Below are positions 20,148-29,448 of a DNA stretch of 64,000 bases, piece by piece. This DNA comes from Bacteroidia bacterium (GTDB lineage: Bacteria > Bacteroidota > Bacteroidia > JADZBD01), in NCBI GenBank assembly GCA_020054095.1, contig JAGVMA010000055.1:1-64000 (forward strand), read 5' to 3'. How positions within the stretch are numbered: position 1 is the stretch's first letter; every line of letters starts with the position of its first letter. A model generated the notes under the pieces. It saw only the letters and a program-made list of their open reading frames with translations, had not been told where the DNA came from and did not search any database. A program made the translations under genes and the position numbers.

Positions 20148-20705
20148 ATGAAAGCCCATAATAACTATACACTCTCAAATATTTTAGCCGCTAACGATGC
20201 AGTTCTTGCGACTGATATTTTTTTGGTGATACTTTATGCAAACAGAATTCCGCCTCACTTGGCATTAACCATAAACGGAAAATTATTTACACTTACTGTA
20301 AAAGGAGCAACCGTAGACGGAGAAATAACAACGCTGCTTCGAACCATTAAAAAAAATAGTATCGAAACTATTTTTGTGCGCTTAAACATGCCGCAATTAT
20401 TTACTGTCGAACAGTTAAAGTCCGAAATAAAAAAATACACACTCGCCTATCCGCGGGTAGATGTGGGTGCGGCCACATGTCTTGCGCCTATAAAAGATTT
20501 TTGCCAATCAGTATACGCAACCGATACTAAAAATGTGAACTTTATTTTTGATTTGCTGCCAAAACTCGAACTGCAAAATAAGCTGAGCGATTGTTATCAC
20601 CTCAATATGGAAAAATACATGCAGAAAAATAATTTTGCCTTACACCAATACACGCTAAATGATATTTACGATTCGGTGCGACAAAACCAACTACTTACCA
20701 ATTAA
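20148..20705 (+). CDS. Hypothetical protein, unknown family
   Basis: 185 residues from the ATG at 20148. The in-frame TTG at 20139 lies inside a promoter box and is less likely. I do not recognise the family. It has no signal peptide or membrane helix and looks like a soluble alpha/beta protein: LATDIFLVILYANRIPP near the N-terminus, the beta-rich LTINGKLFTLTVKG, then IETIFVRLNMPQLF and a C-terminal helical part. Its stop overlaps the start of the next acetyltransferase gene (TAATG), so the two are likely co-translated. Confidence 0.75.
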   Translation: MKAHNNYTLSNILAANDAVLATDIFLVILYANRIPPHLALTINGKLFTLTVKGATVDGEITTLLRTIKKNSIETIFVRLNMPQLFTVEQLKSEIKKYTLAYPRVDVGAATCLAPIKDFCQSVYATDTKNVNFIFDLLPKLELQNKLSDCYHLNMEKYMQKNNFALHQYTLNDIYDSVRQNQLLTN

Positions 20706-21229
20706 TGATAAAAGGCGAAAAAATATTTTTGCGCGCCATTGAACCTGCCGATGTAGAAACACTTTATAACTGGGAAAACGACACTGCAATTTGGCGTGTG
20801 AGCAATAATTTAACTCCATTCTCAAAACAGTTGTTAAACGAATATGTTTTATCTGCAACCAATGATATATACACGCACAAGCAATTACGCTTAATGATTT
20901 GCAAGAACGATAACTTGCCGATAGGCGTAATTGATTTATTTGATTTTGATGCGATGCATTTGCGTGCCGGCATAGGAATTTTGATTGCCGATGATGCCCA
21001 GCGCGGAAACGGTTATGCGTCCGATGCGCTTGCAACTTTAATCATGTATTGCTTCAGCACACTTTTATTAAAACAAGTTTACTGCAATGTAGCCGATGAT
21101 AATCAGGCAAGTTTAAATTTATTTAAAAAACTAAATTTTGAAACTTGCGCCACTAAAAAAATGTGGCTCAGAACACCTGCCGGCTGGTGTAACGAGTTTA
21201 CATTGCAGCTAATAAACCCCCAACATTAA
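20705..21229 (+). CDS. GNAT family N-acetyltransferase (RimJ/RimL-like)
   Basis: 174 residues. It starts with MIKGEKIFLRAIEPADVETLYNW, the usual opening of RimL-like acetyltransferases. The acetyl-CoA pyrophosphate loop is DDAQRGNGYASDAL (variant of Q/RxxGxG/A) at about residues 98-111, and NQASLNLFKKLNFE is the C-terminal GNAT signature. It transfers an acetyl group to an amine on an unknown protein or small molecule. The gene overlaps the upstream hypothetical gene by one base. Confidence 0.87.
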   Translation: MIKGEKIFLRAIEPADVETLYNWENDTAIWRVSNNLTPFSKQLLNEYVLSATNDIYTHKQLRLMICKNDNLPIGVIDLFDFDAMHLRAGIGILIADDAQRGNGYASDALATLIMYCFSTLLLKQVYCNVADDNQASLNLFKKLNFETCATKKMWLRTPAGWCNEFTLQLINPQH

Positions 21230-21241
21230 CCGTATTATTGG

Positions 21242-21249
21242 TATTTTTG
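21242..21249 (+). promoter_or_regulatory. -7 promoter box upstream of the multihaem cytochrome gene
   Basis: TATTTTTG matches TAnnTTTG. The GTG start codon at 21257 follows after seven bases, so the transcript probably begins at or just before the start codon. Confidence 0.55.
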
Positions 21250-21256
21250 CAGTATT

Positions 21257-23278
21257 GTGAAAGTAAAATCAATTAATTATTTTTTTCTCTTTTTGTTTCT
21301 TTCAGTTGCCGCTTCACTTTCATTTTGTGGCGACAATAATAAACCTGTTTCGCAAAAAAATACTACTGACACCACATACCTTAATTTAAACGATACAGTA
21401 CAATACATGGGCGTGCAGCAGTGTATGAGTTGTCACGATGGTAAACATAAAACATTTGTACACACCGGCATGGGTATGAGTTTCGATTCGGCAACAAAAA
21501 AAAAATCAGCAGCAAAATTTGAAAAGCACACTGCTATCTATGATAAATACACCAATTTTTGGTATTCCCCATCATGGCACGGAGAAAATTTAGTAATAAC
21601 TGAATATAGATTAAGTGGTGCAGATACAATTTTTAGACGAACCGAAAAGGTTGATTATATTATTGGTTCGGGGCAGCATACCAATTCGCATATTTTCAAT
21701 ACCAATGGTTACTTGCACCAAATGCCCATGACTTTTTACACACAAAAAGGCAAATGGGATTTGCCACCCGGATTTGAAAACGGGGCTAACACGCGCTTTA
21801 GTCGTAAAATTGGATTGGAGTGTATGTCTTGCCACAATGCCTTACCACAATTTGAAATGGGTTCGGAAAATAAATTTACAAATGTGCCTAACGGAATAAC
21901 TTGCGAGCGCTGCCATGGCCCCGGAGAAATTCATGTGAAACAAAAATTGGCAGGCTTGATAGTAGATACTTCTAAATACATTGACTATACAATTGTAAAC
22001 CCCGGCAAGTTGCCTGCCGATTTACAGTTTGATGTTTGTCAGCGTTGCCACTTGCAAGGCAATGCGGTTTTAAAAGATGGCAAATCTTTTTTTTCGTTTA
22101 AACCCGGGATGAAACTGAGTGATGTGATGACTGTTTTTTTACCCAAATACGAAAACGCTGACGATGAATTTATTATGGCAAGCCATGCCGATAGATTAAA
22201 ACAAAGCAAGTGTTTTATCAATACATCGGCTAATAACGAAACAAGCAACAGCAGCTTAAAACCCTATAAAAATAAATTTACTTGTGTTACTTGCCACAAT
22301 CCGCATGTGAGTGTGAAAGAAACTAACACGGCAAAATTTAATACCGCTTGCGCTAATTGTCATACCCAAAACACCTGTAAAGAAAAACCTGAAACATTAA
22401 AAGCAAAACAAAACAACTGCGTAAGTTGCCACATGCCCAAGAGCGGTTCGGTGGATATACCGCACGTAACCGTTACTGACCATTATATACGTGTGCATAA
22501 AACCAAAAACGAAGTAAATGAGTTGAAAAAATTCATTGGTCTGTTTGCAATAAACGAAAAAACACCATCGGATAAAACCAAAGCAATTGCTTACATACAG
22601 CAGTACGAAAAATTTGAGTACAAGCCCTACTATTTAGATTCAGCAAAAAAATATTTGCCGGATAATACTGCCGATGATGTGAAAAATAATTTTCAGCCAT
22701 TGGTGCATTATTATTTTGTGAAACGGAACTACAAGCGCATTACCGAAATGGTAAATATAATTGATGCCGAAACAATTATAAAAACTATGCTCCTAAACAA
22801 AACTTGGGATAACGCCCACGCTTGGTGTAGTTATAGAATAGCCGAATCTTTTTACAACCAAAATAATTTAACACAAGCCATTTTGTTTTATAAAAATGCC
22901 GATGAACTTGCGCCTTTTATTTTAGAATTTAAAAATAATTACGCCCGCACAATTTTAGAAAATGGAAAAATAGATGAAGCAAAAACTATTTTCGAAAAAA
23001 TAATAGCTGAGAATAATAAGTTTGCCCCGGCTTATAATAATTTGGGTTATGTTTGGCTCTTGAAAGCCGATGTGAAAATGGGCGAGCAGTTAATTGATAA
23101 ATCATTGTTACTCGATCCGGATTACGAACTTGCACTCATTAACAAGGCGCAAGTTTATATTTTGCAAAACAATTTTTCTAAAGCTAAAACGCAATTGCAA
23201 TTGGTTTTAAAAAAATATCCTGAAAGTAAAAAAGCAATAGAAGCATTAGCTGCATTAACTAAATATATAAATGGGTAA
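21257..23278 (+). CDS. Seven-haem c-type cytochrome with C-terminal TPR repeats
   Basis: 673 residues, GTG start. An N-terminal export signal ends in LSFCGDNN (Cys24, possible lipid anchor). Seven CxxCH haem sites are visible: CMSCH at residue 56, CMSCH near 190, CERCH near 216, CQRCH near 261, CVTCH near 344, CANCH near 365 and CVSCH near 388. From about 535 to the end there are TPR-like units (AWCSYRIAESFYNQNNLTQAILFY, APAYNNLGYVWLLKA, ALINKAQVYILQNN). It should sit in the periplasm or on the outer membrane and carry electrons, or act on a redox substrate such as a nitrogen or sulfur oxyanion. The TPR part suggests a partner protein. No quinol oxidase gene is adjacent. Confidence 0.88.
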   Translation: MKVKSINYFFLFLFLSVAASLSFCGDNNKPVSQKNTTDTTYLNLNDTVQYMGVQQCMSCHDGKHKTFVHTGMGMSFDSATKKKSAAKFEKHTAIYDKYTNFWYSPSWHGENLVITEYRLSGADTIFRRTEKVDYIIGSGQHTNSHIFNTNGYLHQMPMTFYTQKGKWDLPPGFENGANTRFSRKIGLECMSCHNALPQFEMGSENKFTNVPNGITCERCHGPGEIHVKQKLAGLIVDTSKYIDYTIVNPGKLPADLQFDVCQRCHLQGNAVLKDGKSFFSFKPGMKLSDVMTVFLPKYENADDEFIMASHADRLKQSKCFINTSANNETSNSSLKPYKNKFTCVTCHNPHVSVKETNTAKFNTACANCHTQNTCKEKPETLKAKQNNCVSCHMPKSGSVDIPHVTVTDHYIRVHKTKNEVNELKKFIGLFAINEKTPSDKTKAIAYIQQYEKFEYKPYYLDSAKKYLPDNTADDVKNNFQPLVHYYFVKRNYKRITEMVNIIDAETIIKTMLLNKTWDNAHAWCSYRIAESFYNQNNLTQAILFYKNADELAPFILEFKNNYARTILENGKIDEAKTIFEKIIAENNKFAPAYNNLGYVWLLKADVKMGEQLIDKSLLLDPDYELALINKAQVYILQNNFSKAKTQLQLVLKKYPESKKAIEALAALTKYING

Positions 23279-24314
23279 AAAAGGAAAAATATTTTTAACA
23301 CTTACTATTATACTGCTTGGCGGTGCATCAGCGTTTTATTGGTTTTATAAAGATGTGTATTTCCCTAATGTGGATTTAGGTAACGAAAAATCGGTAGTGG
23401 TGTTTATTCTTACCGGTTCTACCTACGATGATGTGAAAAAAATACTTGCCGATAAACAAATATTAAAAAACGAAAAATCATTTGATTGGGTGGCAGAGCA
23501 AAAAAAATACAAAAACAATATAAAACCCGGCCGCTATCGGGTTACAAAAAACATGAGCAATAATGAATTGATAAATATGCTTCGTTCAGGCAATCAGGAA
23601 GCGGTTACACTTACGTTTAACAACATACGCACTAAGCAGCAACTGAGTGGGCGAGTGGCTCGCAAACTCGAAGTAGATTCTAATGAATTATATAAAGTGC
23701 TTAATGATGATGAACTGATGATGGAAAAATTTGGGTTGAAAGGTCAAGCAGTGTTGAGTATGTTTATTCCTAATTCATATCAATTTTATTGGAATACAAG
23801 TGCCGAAGAATTTTTAAAACGCATGGCTGCGGAATACAAAAAATTTTGGACAGAAGAGCGAAAGCAAAAATCGAAAACTATTAACCTTTCGCAAACAGAA
23901 GTAGCTGTGCTTGCATCTATAGTGCAAGAAGAACAAAACAGATTTGATGACGAAAAGAAAATTATTGCCGGACTTTACATTAATCGCATCAATAAAAAAA
24001 TGCCGTTGCAAAGCGACCCTACAGTAAAATTTGCTTTGGGTGATTTTGGCCGAACAAGAATATTAAATAAAGATTTGGAAATTGATTCGCCTTACAATAC
24101 ATATAAAAATACGGGGCTGCCGCCCGGACCAATTTGCATTCCTGAAATTTCATCGTTGGATGCGGTGCTTAACTACGAAAAAAATAATTACTTATTTATG
24201 TGTGCAAAAGAAGATTTTAGCGGCCGCCATAATTTTTCCAAAACACTTGAACAACATAATGTGTATGCGGCAAAATATAGAAAAGCATTGGATGCCCGAA
24301 ACATTAAACGCTAA
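23271..24314 (+). CDS. mltG: Endolytic peptidoglycan transglycosylase MltG
   Basis: 347 residues, usual length. There is one N-terminal membrane helix (IFLTLTIILLGGASAFYWFY), a LysM-like segment, then the YceG catalytic region: LASIVQEEQNRFDDEKKIIAGLYINR with the catalytic Glu, MPLQSDPTVKFALGD, and NTYKNTGLPPGPICIP. It cuts nascent glycan strands and ends their extension. It overlaps the 3' end of the cytochrome gene by 8 bases, which is surprising because the functions are unrelated; co-translation rather than shared function is the safe reading. Confidence 0.94.
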   Translation: MGKKGKIFLTLTIILLGGASAFYWFYKDVYFPNVDLGNEKSVVVFILTGSTYDDVKKILADKQILKNEKSFDWVAEQKKYKNNIKPGRYRVTKNMSNNELINMLRSGNQEAVTLTFNNIRTKQQLSGRVARKLEVDSNELYKVLNDDELMMEKFGLKGQAVLSMFIPNSYQFYWNTSAEEFLKRMAAEYKKFWTEERKQKSKTINLSQTEVAVLASIVQEEQNRFDDEKKIIAGLYINRINKKMPLQSDPTVKFALGDFGRTRILNKDLEIDSPYNTYKNTGLPPGPICIPEISSLDAVLNYEKNNYLFMCAKEDFSGRHNFSKTLEQHNVYAAKYRKALDARNIKR

Positions 24315-24322
24315 ACTATTTG

Positions 24323-24330
24323 TACTTTAG
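24323..24330 (+). promoter_or_regulatory. Probable -7 promoter box upstream of the acetyltransferase gene
   Basis: TACTTTAG fits TAnnTT(T/A)G and lies 8 bases before the ATG at 24339, in the 24-base gap after mltG. It suggests that the two glycan genes downstream have their own promoter. Confidence 0.45.
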
Positions 24331-24338
24331 CGTTCGCG

Positions 24339-24890
24339 ATGCAAAAAACCGATTTATCAAAATTTAATAACACTTGGTATAAAACAGGTGCTTCGGCATT
24401 TAAACGATTATGCTGGTATAAAACCAATGCGCTGTTTTTTAAATCATCGTTTCCGTTTAACGGATTTAAAATCTTTATGCTGAAAATTTTTGGCGCACAA
24501 GTAGGGAAAAGTGTGGTAATAAAACCGGGTGTAAATATTAAATACCCTTGGCTGCTTGCCATTGGCAATCATGTGTGGATTGGCGAAAATGTGTGGATTG
24601 ATAATTTAGCGCAAGTTACCATTGCCGATAATGTGTGTATATCGCAAGGAGCAATGCTGCTCACCGGAAATCATAATTATAAGAAAACAAGTTTTGATTT
24701 AATAACAGGCGTCATTTTATTAGAGCAAGGCGCATGGATAGGAGCCGGGGCAATGGTGTGCCCCGGAGTAAAATGTAAACAGCACAGTGTGCTATCGGTT
24801 ATGAGTGTTGCTACCAAAGATTTAGAAGCATACACTGTTTATCAAGGCAACCCTGCAGTAAAAATCCGCGACCGAAAAATTGAACTTTGA
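24339..24890 (+). CDS. WcaF-like colanic acid/exopolysaccharide O-acetyltransferase
   Basis: 183 residues with the left-handed beta-helix hexapeptide repeat pattern from about residue 60 on (IKPGVNIKYP, IGNHVWIGENVWIDNL, VTIADNVCISQGAMLLTGNHNY, AWIGAGAMVCPGVKC). The N-terminus (SKFNNTWYKTGASAFKRLCWY) is typical of the WcaF subgroup. It would acetylate a sugar of a surface polysaccharide with acetyl-CoA; TGNHNY contains the likely catalytic His. It overlaps the next glycosyltransferase by 4 bases. Confidence 0.88.
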   Translation: MQKTDLSKFNNTWYKTGASAFKRLCWYKTNALFFKSSFPFNGFKIFMLKIFGAQVGKSVVIKPGVNIKYPWLLAIGNHVWIGENVWIDNLAQVTIADNVCISQGAMLLTGNHNYKKTSFDLITGVILLEQGAWIGAGAMVCPGVKCKQHSVLSVMSVATKDLEAYTVYQGNPAVKIRDRKIEL

Positions 24891-25633
24891 TGCGCGTTAC
24901 AATAATTACTGCTTGTTATAACAGCTCCGCTACCATAGCCGATACTATCAAATCAGTACTTGCACAATCACATCCAAATATTGAATACATAATTGTTGAC
25001 GGACAATCAAGCGACAATACGCTTGAGATTGTAAAAAGTTTCGGAAATAAAATCAGTAAAACAATTTCAGAAAAAGACCGCGGCATTTACGATGCTTTAA
25101 ACAAAGGAATTGCTTTGGCCACTGGCGAAGTAATTGGCATTTTACATGCCGATGATTTTTATGCCGATGCCGATGTGATAAAGAATGTGGTTGCGCAATT
25201 TTATGCTACCGCTGCCGATGCACTTTATGCCGATTTGCAATACGTGAACCGCACCGATATAAATAAAGTAAAACGCTATTGGAAATCCGGAGCATACAAG
25301 CACGGTATGTTTCTTAACGGTTGGATGCCACCGCATCCCACATTTTTTTTAAGAACTAAATGCTATCAAAAATTTGGCAATTACAGTATGCTCTTTACCA
25401 CCGCTGCCGATTATGAACTAATGCTGCGCATGCTGCACAAGCACAAAATTACAATTACCTATTTGCCTCAAGTGATAGTGAAAATGCGAACAGGCGGTGT
25501 GAGCAATGTAAGTATTAAAAATCGTATCCGTGCCAATGCCGAAGATAAAATGGCATGGCAACTAAATAATTTAAAACCGCGCTTTTACACTTTTTTAGTA
25601 AAACCGCTTCGCAAAATTTTTCAATTTATTTAA
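24887..25633 (+). CDS. Family 2 glycosyltransferase
   Basis: 248 residues, GT-A fold. TIITACYNSSATIADTIKSVL opens the nucleotide site, followed by YIIVDGQSSDNTLEIV, EKDRGIYDALNKGI and ILHADDFYAD, whose HADD corresponds to the DxD metal site. A conserved MPPHPTFFLR and AADYELMLRM follow. No membrane helix. With the WcaF-like partner it probably adds a sugar that is then O-acetylated in an exopolysaccharide or lipopolysaccharide repeat unit. Donor and acceptor are unknown. Confidence 0.9.
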   Translation: MMRVTIITACYNSSATIADTIKSVLAQSHPNIEYIIVDGQSSDNTLEIVKSFGNKISKTISEKDRGIYDALNKGIALATGEVIGILHADDFYADADVIKNVVAQFYATAADALYADLQYVNRTDINKVKRYWKSGAYKHGMFLNGWMPPHPTFFLRTKCYQKFGNYSMLFTTAADYELMLRMLHKHKITITYLPQVIVKMRTGGVSNVSIKNRIRANAEDKMAWQLNNLKPRFYTFLVKPLRKIFQFI

Positions 25634-25751
25634 CCTGTTGAAATTTCTCTATGCCTACTTTTAGGTATGCCCTCGTTTAAAATTTACCTACAATAAGGTA
25701 TTGTTTAGAATTGGTTTAAATAACAGTTTTGCAGCGTAAAAAAATATTTCA

Positions 25752-25916
25752 ATGACAAAAAGCAGCAAACAGAAAAATCAAGAAGCATTGGCTGAAAAGC
25801 GCATAAAGTATTTTATGCAAATGCTAAACATAAATCGCGATACGAATATGACTCGCGTTTATTCAGTGATATCAAGTTCCAATTTTTTTAACACATCTAA
25901 AACAATCAACAAATAA
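25752..25916 (+). CDS. Small ORF upstream of the siderophore receptor (54 residues)
   Basis: An ATG at 25752 opens 54 codons ending with TAA two bases before the ATG of the receptor gene. The peptide is Lys/Gln-rich at the N-terminus (MTKSSKQKNQEALAEKRIKY), potentially helical, then polar with SVISSSNFFN. No signal peptide and no family that I recognise. The tight spacing (TAAACATG) suggests either a real small protein co-translated with the receptor or a leader peptide involved in its regulation. It could also be a chance ORF. Confidence 0.45.
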   Translation: MTKSSKQKNQEALAEKRIKYFMQMLNINRDTNMTRVYSVISSSNFFNTSKTINK

Positions 25917-25918
25917 AC

Positions 25919-28282
25919 ATGAAACAATTATTTATAATTTTATTTACAATAAATGCCGGAATTATTTTTTCGCAAACAGGAACCATACAAGGTTCATTAA
26001 AAAACACCGATGGCAAAGCCGCAGAAATGGTTAATGTATGGATTAAAGGCACCGCGCTAAAAACCACATCGGCTACTAATGGGCAGTATGAAATTAAAAA
26101 CATACCTGCCGGTAACCACTGGTTATTGTTTTCGTTTGTAGGTTTTAAAACCGATTCGGTAAACGTAAATGTAAAAGCTGGTGAAATTACTCAAGTGCCC
26201 ACTGTTACTTTGTTAGAAGACAGCAAAACACTTACCGAGGTTGACATCACCGAAAAAAAAGAAAAGCACTATGTAGAAACAATGCCCTCGCAATCATTGC
26301 GTATCACTACTCCATTAATTGAAACGCCACAAAACATATCTGTTGCAACTCAGCAAACCCTAAAAGATTTCGGAATTACCGGAACGGGCGAAATGAGTCG
26401 CTTAACAAGTGGAATCACCAAGCGATATGGAAATGATAACGACATTGCTTTTGTTATCAGAGGAACTGATGCAACCAACAATATTTTTAGAAACGGTGTA
26501 GGTAGTTATTGGTGGAACCAACAAAGCGATGCCTTTATGATTGACCGTGTAGAATTTGTGAAAGGCCCTGCCGGATTTATGATTGGGAACAGCGAACCCG
26601 GAGGTTTATTAAATGAAGTTACTAAACAAGCTGATGGATTTAAAACACGAGAATTTATGATTGGCTACGGAAGCTTTAATTTAATGAGAGCAGGAATTGA
26701 TTTAGGTGGAAAATTTTCTGATAAAAGTAAATTTAGTTACAGAGCAGTTATTGGCGGGCAATATACTAATTCATTTTATGATTTTTATAAATCTTATCGC
26801 TACTACGGTGTTGGATCATTACGCTATACGTACAAGCCCGAATCATTTGTACAAATTGAAGCTAATTACATGGATGGAATATTTAAAGCTGATAATTACA
26901 ATAACATTACTTACAATGGTAAAGATTTTATTTTTTCAGAAACATTTAATGCTGCTGACCCTAACGCACTAAAGGGGATGAAGACAAGCGATAACTATAT
27001 AAGAATATCACACCAACACAAATTCAAGAATGGTTGGAGTTTAAAAACACAAGCTGCTGATGTTCGTGGTAAATGGATTGGCGATGGAATGTATGTGTCA
27101 AATATGACCGCAAATTTTGATACGCTTTATCGTCAATTTTGGTATACTGATTGGAGAAACGGAGTAACTACTGCACAAACATTTTTAGATGGTAAATTTA
27201 AAACAGGAGAAAAAATAGAGCATACTATTTTAACAGGATTTGACTATGGAAACACACGGATTACATCTACTTGGGGTGAGGCCGGAAGCGATACTTGGGG
27301 AGAGAATAATCCGTTAGTTGTTGCTAACCCTAATTACAACTTAGATAACAATTGGATGAGTGACACAACACTATACGAGCCTTGGAAAGTAGGTACTAAG
27401 TGGCTTGCATGGTATGGACAAGATCATATTAAGTTTTATAATAAGATAATTTTAACCGTAGCGGGCAGGTATTCTTACACAGAATCGTTCGCAAGTTATG
27501 ATAGCATGACTGTCTTCGACACTAAATTTACGCCTCGCTTTGGATTAACGTATTTAATCACAAAGAAAATGTCGATATACGGACTGTATGACGAATCATT
27601 TTTGCCTCAAACAGGAAGAATGGCCGAAGGGCAATTACCAAAACCTCTTACTGGTACTAATATTGAGTTTGGTTACAAAGCTGAGCTATTAAATAATCGC
27701 TTAGCCATTAACTCATCGTACTTTAATACAGTTAAAAACAATGTCTTAATTCAAAATCCACTCACACAACTTTATGAAGAACGCGGACAAATAACAAGCA
27801 AGGGATTTGAGTTTGCAGTAATTGGAAATGTTACAAAAAATATAATGTTGAACGTGAATTATACATACACTGACGCAAAAATTACTAAAGATGTAGATAC
27901 AAGCATGATTGGGTTTCCGAATTATGGTGTTGCAAAACATACTACCAATGGAATGATTCGTTATAAGTTTACCGAAAAGAAATTAAAAGGATTATCATTT
28001 GGAGTTGGTGTGCAATATACAGATGATGTAAGTGTAGTTTGGGCAGGCTGGACTGATCCGGCAGATAAATACAAAACCTTACCTTCTTATGCACTATGGG
28101 ATGCCAATGCAAGTTACGATTGGAAAAAATTTACTTTTCAAGTAAATGTATTTAACTTAACCAATAAACGTGTATTGAGCAACGGTTGGTGGAATTCAAA
28201 TTCTGACCCAACTCAAGCGTATTTCAGTGGCTCAATGACAGCACCAACTAATTTTAGGTTAGCAATAAACTACAAATTGTAA
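25919..28282 (+). CDS. TonB-dependent siderophore receptor
   Basis: 787 residues. Signal peptide (residues 1-18, IILFTINAGIIFS), then a carboxypeptidase-regulatory-like domain (about 20-105: GTIQGSLKNTDGKAAEMVNV). The plug domain lies at about 125-235 with TPQNISVATQQTLKDFG, IRGTDATNNIFRNGV and VEFVKGPAGFMIGNSEPGG, the pattern of the siderophore-receptor subgroup (FecA/FhuA-like). The rest is a 22-strand beta-barrel ending in NFRLAINYKL. It imports an Fe(III)-siderophore across the outer membrane with TonB-ExbBD energy. The downstream PepSY protein supports an iron role. I did not find a clear Fur box. Confidence 0.92.
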   Translation: MKQLFIILFTINAGIIFSQTGTIQGSLKNTDGKAAEMVNVWIKGTALKTTSATNGQYEIKNIPAGNHWLLFSFVGFKTDSVNVNVKAGEITQVPTVTLLEDSKTLTEVDITEKKEKHYVETMPSQSLRITTPLIETPQNISVATQQTLKDFGITGTGEMSRLTSGITKRYGNDNDIAFVIRGTDATNNIFRNGVGSYWWNQQSDAFMIDRVEFVKGPAGFMIGNSEPGGLLNEVTKQADGFKTREFMIGYGSFNLMRAGIDLGGKFSDKSKFSYRAVIGGQYTNSFYDFYKSYRYYGVGSLRYTYKPESFVQIEANYMDGIFKADNYNNITYNGKDFIFSETFNAADPNALKGMKTSDNYIRISHQHKFKNGWSLKTQAADVRGKWIGDGMYVSNMTANFDTLYRQFWYTDWRNGVTTAQTFLDGKFKTGEKIEHTILTGFDYGNTRITSTWGEAGSDTWGENNPLVVANPNYNLDNNWMSDTTLYEPWKVGTKWLAWYGQDHIKFYNKIILTVAGRYSYTESFASYDSMTVFDTKFTPRFGLTYLITKKMSIYGLYDESFLPQTGRMAEGQLPKPLTGTNIEFGYKAELLNNRLAINSSYFNTVKNNVLIQNPLTQLYEERGQITSKGFEFAVIGNVTKNIMLNVNYTYTDAKITKDVDTSMIGFPNYGVAKHTTNGMIRYKFTEKKLKGLSFGVGVQYTDDVSVVWAGWTDPADKYKTLPSYALWDANASYDWKKFTFQVNVFNLTNKRVLSNGWWNSNSDPTQAYFSGSMTAPTNFRLAINYKL

Positions 28283-28284
28283 AG

Positions 28285-29448
28285 ATGACTTTCAAAAAAA
28301 TAATTGGATTTATTCACCTATGGCTCGGACTAACTTCCGGGCTTGTGGTTTTTATTGTAGCTATCACAGGTGCATTTTGGGCATTTGAGTCAGAAATTTC
28401 TGATATGATATATTCATACAGAACAGTAGAACCGCAAAACAAAGCATATTTATTACCATCAAAACTTAAAGAAATTGCACAGCCACATTTTGGCGATAAG
28501 CAAATAAAAAACATCAACTTCTTAGGAAAAGACCGTGCAGCTGAACTAAGCATGTATGAAGAAGTAAACGGCAAAGACAATCACATCAGCGTTTTTATGA
28601 ATCCTTATACAGGAGAGGTTTTACATATAGCAAAAAATGAACATAATTTTTTCGGAATCATTATTGAATTGCATGTGAATTTAATGCTTGGCGAAGTTGG
28701 TGGTTATATTGTAGATTACGCTACACTCATATTTTTAATCATGCTCATTAGTGGTATTATTCTTTGGTGGCCTAAAAATAAAGCAGCAGCTAAGCAGCGC
28801 TTTTGGTTTAAATGGAAACAAGGTTTAAAATGGAAACGAAAAAATTATGATTTGCATAACATACTTGGATTTTATGCGAGTTGGGTAGTAATTTTTATTG
28901 CGTTAACCGGTTTGGCATGGGGATTTACTTGGATGGATAGAACAATTTATTTTGTTGCATCAGGCGGAGAAGAATACAAAGAATGGGAAGAGGTGAAAAT
29001 AAAATCCGATTCTACATTAGTTAATTATACAAATATTGAGGATAAGGTTTACGCAGATGTAATTAAGCGTTATGGTAAATCTTACGAAAGTATTTATATG
29101 TATGCCCCCGAAAAAAAATCGGATAGTTATTATGCTTACATAAATCCTTCTTCTAAAACATGGTACAAAGCCGAAACATTTTATTACGATACCAAAACTG
29201 CCGACTTATTAAAATATGAGAATCCGAATGACTTAAATGGCGGACAAACTGTACGCAATATGTTTTACGACATACACATTGGCAAAATTTTAGGATTACC
29301 CGGACAGTTTTTGGTGTTTTTTGCGAGCTTGATAGTAGCAAGTTTACCTATTACAGGATTTTATATTTGGTATGGAAGAAGAAAAAAAACAACAGTAAAA
29401 AAGAATGAAGAGATTAATATTCCTGCCACTACTGTTGCTGTGGATTAG
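28285..29448 (+). CDS. PepSY-associated transmembrane protein, probable periplasmic ferric-siderophore reductase
   Basis: 387 residues with four membrane helices: IGFIHLWLGLTSGLVVFIVA near the N-terminus, YATLIFLIMLISGIILWW near 150, ILGFYASWVVIFIALTGLAW near 195, and FLVFFASLIVASLPITGFYI near 350. PepSY-like periplasmic loops lie between them. His residues in or near helices (HLWLGL, HNILGF, DIHIGKIL) could ligate haem, as in FoxB/FsrB-type reductases. Family members sit beside siderophore receptors and release iron by reduction. It starts 2 bases after the receptor stop, clearly one operon. Confidence 0.87.
   Translation: MTFKKIIGFIHLWLGLTSGLVVFIVAITGAFWAFESEISDMIYSYRTVEPQNKAYLLPSKLKEIAQPHFGDKQIKNINFLGKDRAAELSMYEEVNGKDNHISVFMNPYTGEVLHIAKNEHNFFGIIIELHVNLMLGEVGGYIVDYATLIFLIMLISGIILWWPKNKAAAKQRFWFKWKQGLKWKRKNYDLHNILGFYASWVVIFIALTGLAWGFTWMDRTIYFVASGGEEYKEWEEVKIKSDSTLVNYTNIEDKVYADVIKRYGKSYESIYMYAPEKKSDSYYAYINPSSKTWYKAETFYYDTKTADLLKYENPNDLNGGQTVRNMFYDIHIGKILGLPGQFLVFFASLIVASLPITGFYIWYGRRKKTTVKKNEEINIPATTVAVD

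Noticed and set aside
25685-25700. Short hairpin TACCT/AGGTA upstream of the small ORF as a riboswitch or terminator
   Set aside because: Only five base pairs with no T-run and no recognisable aptamer; insufficient support.
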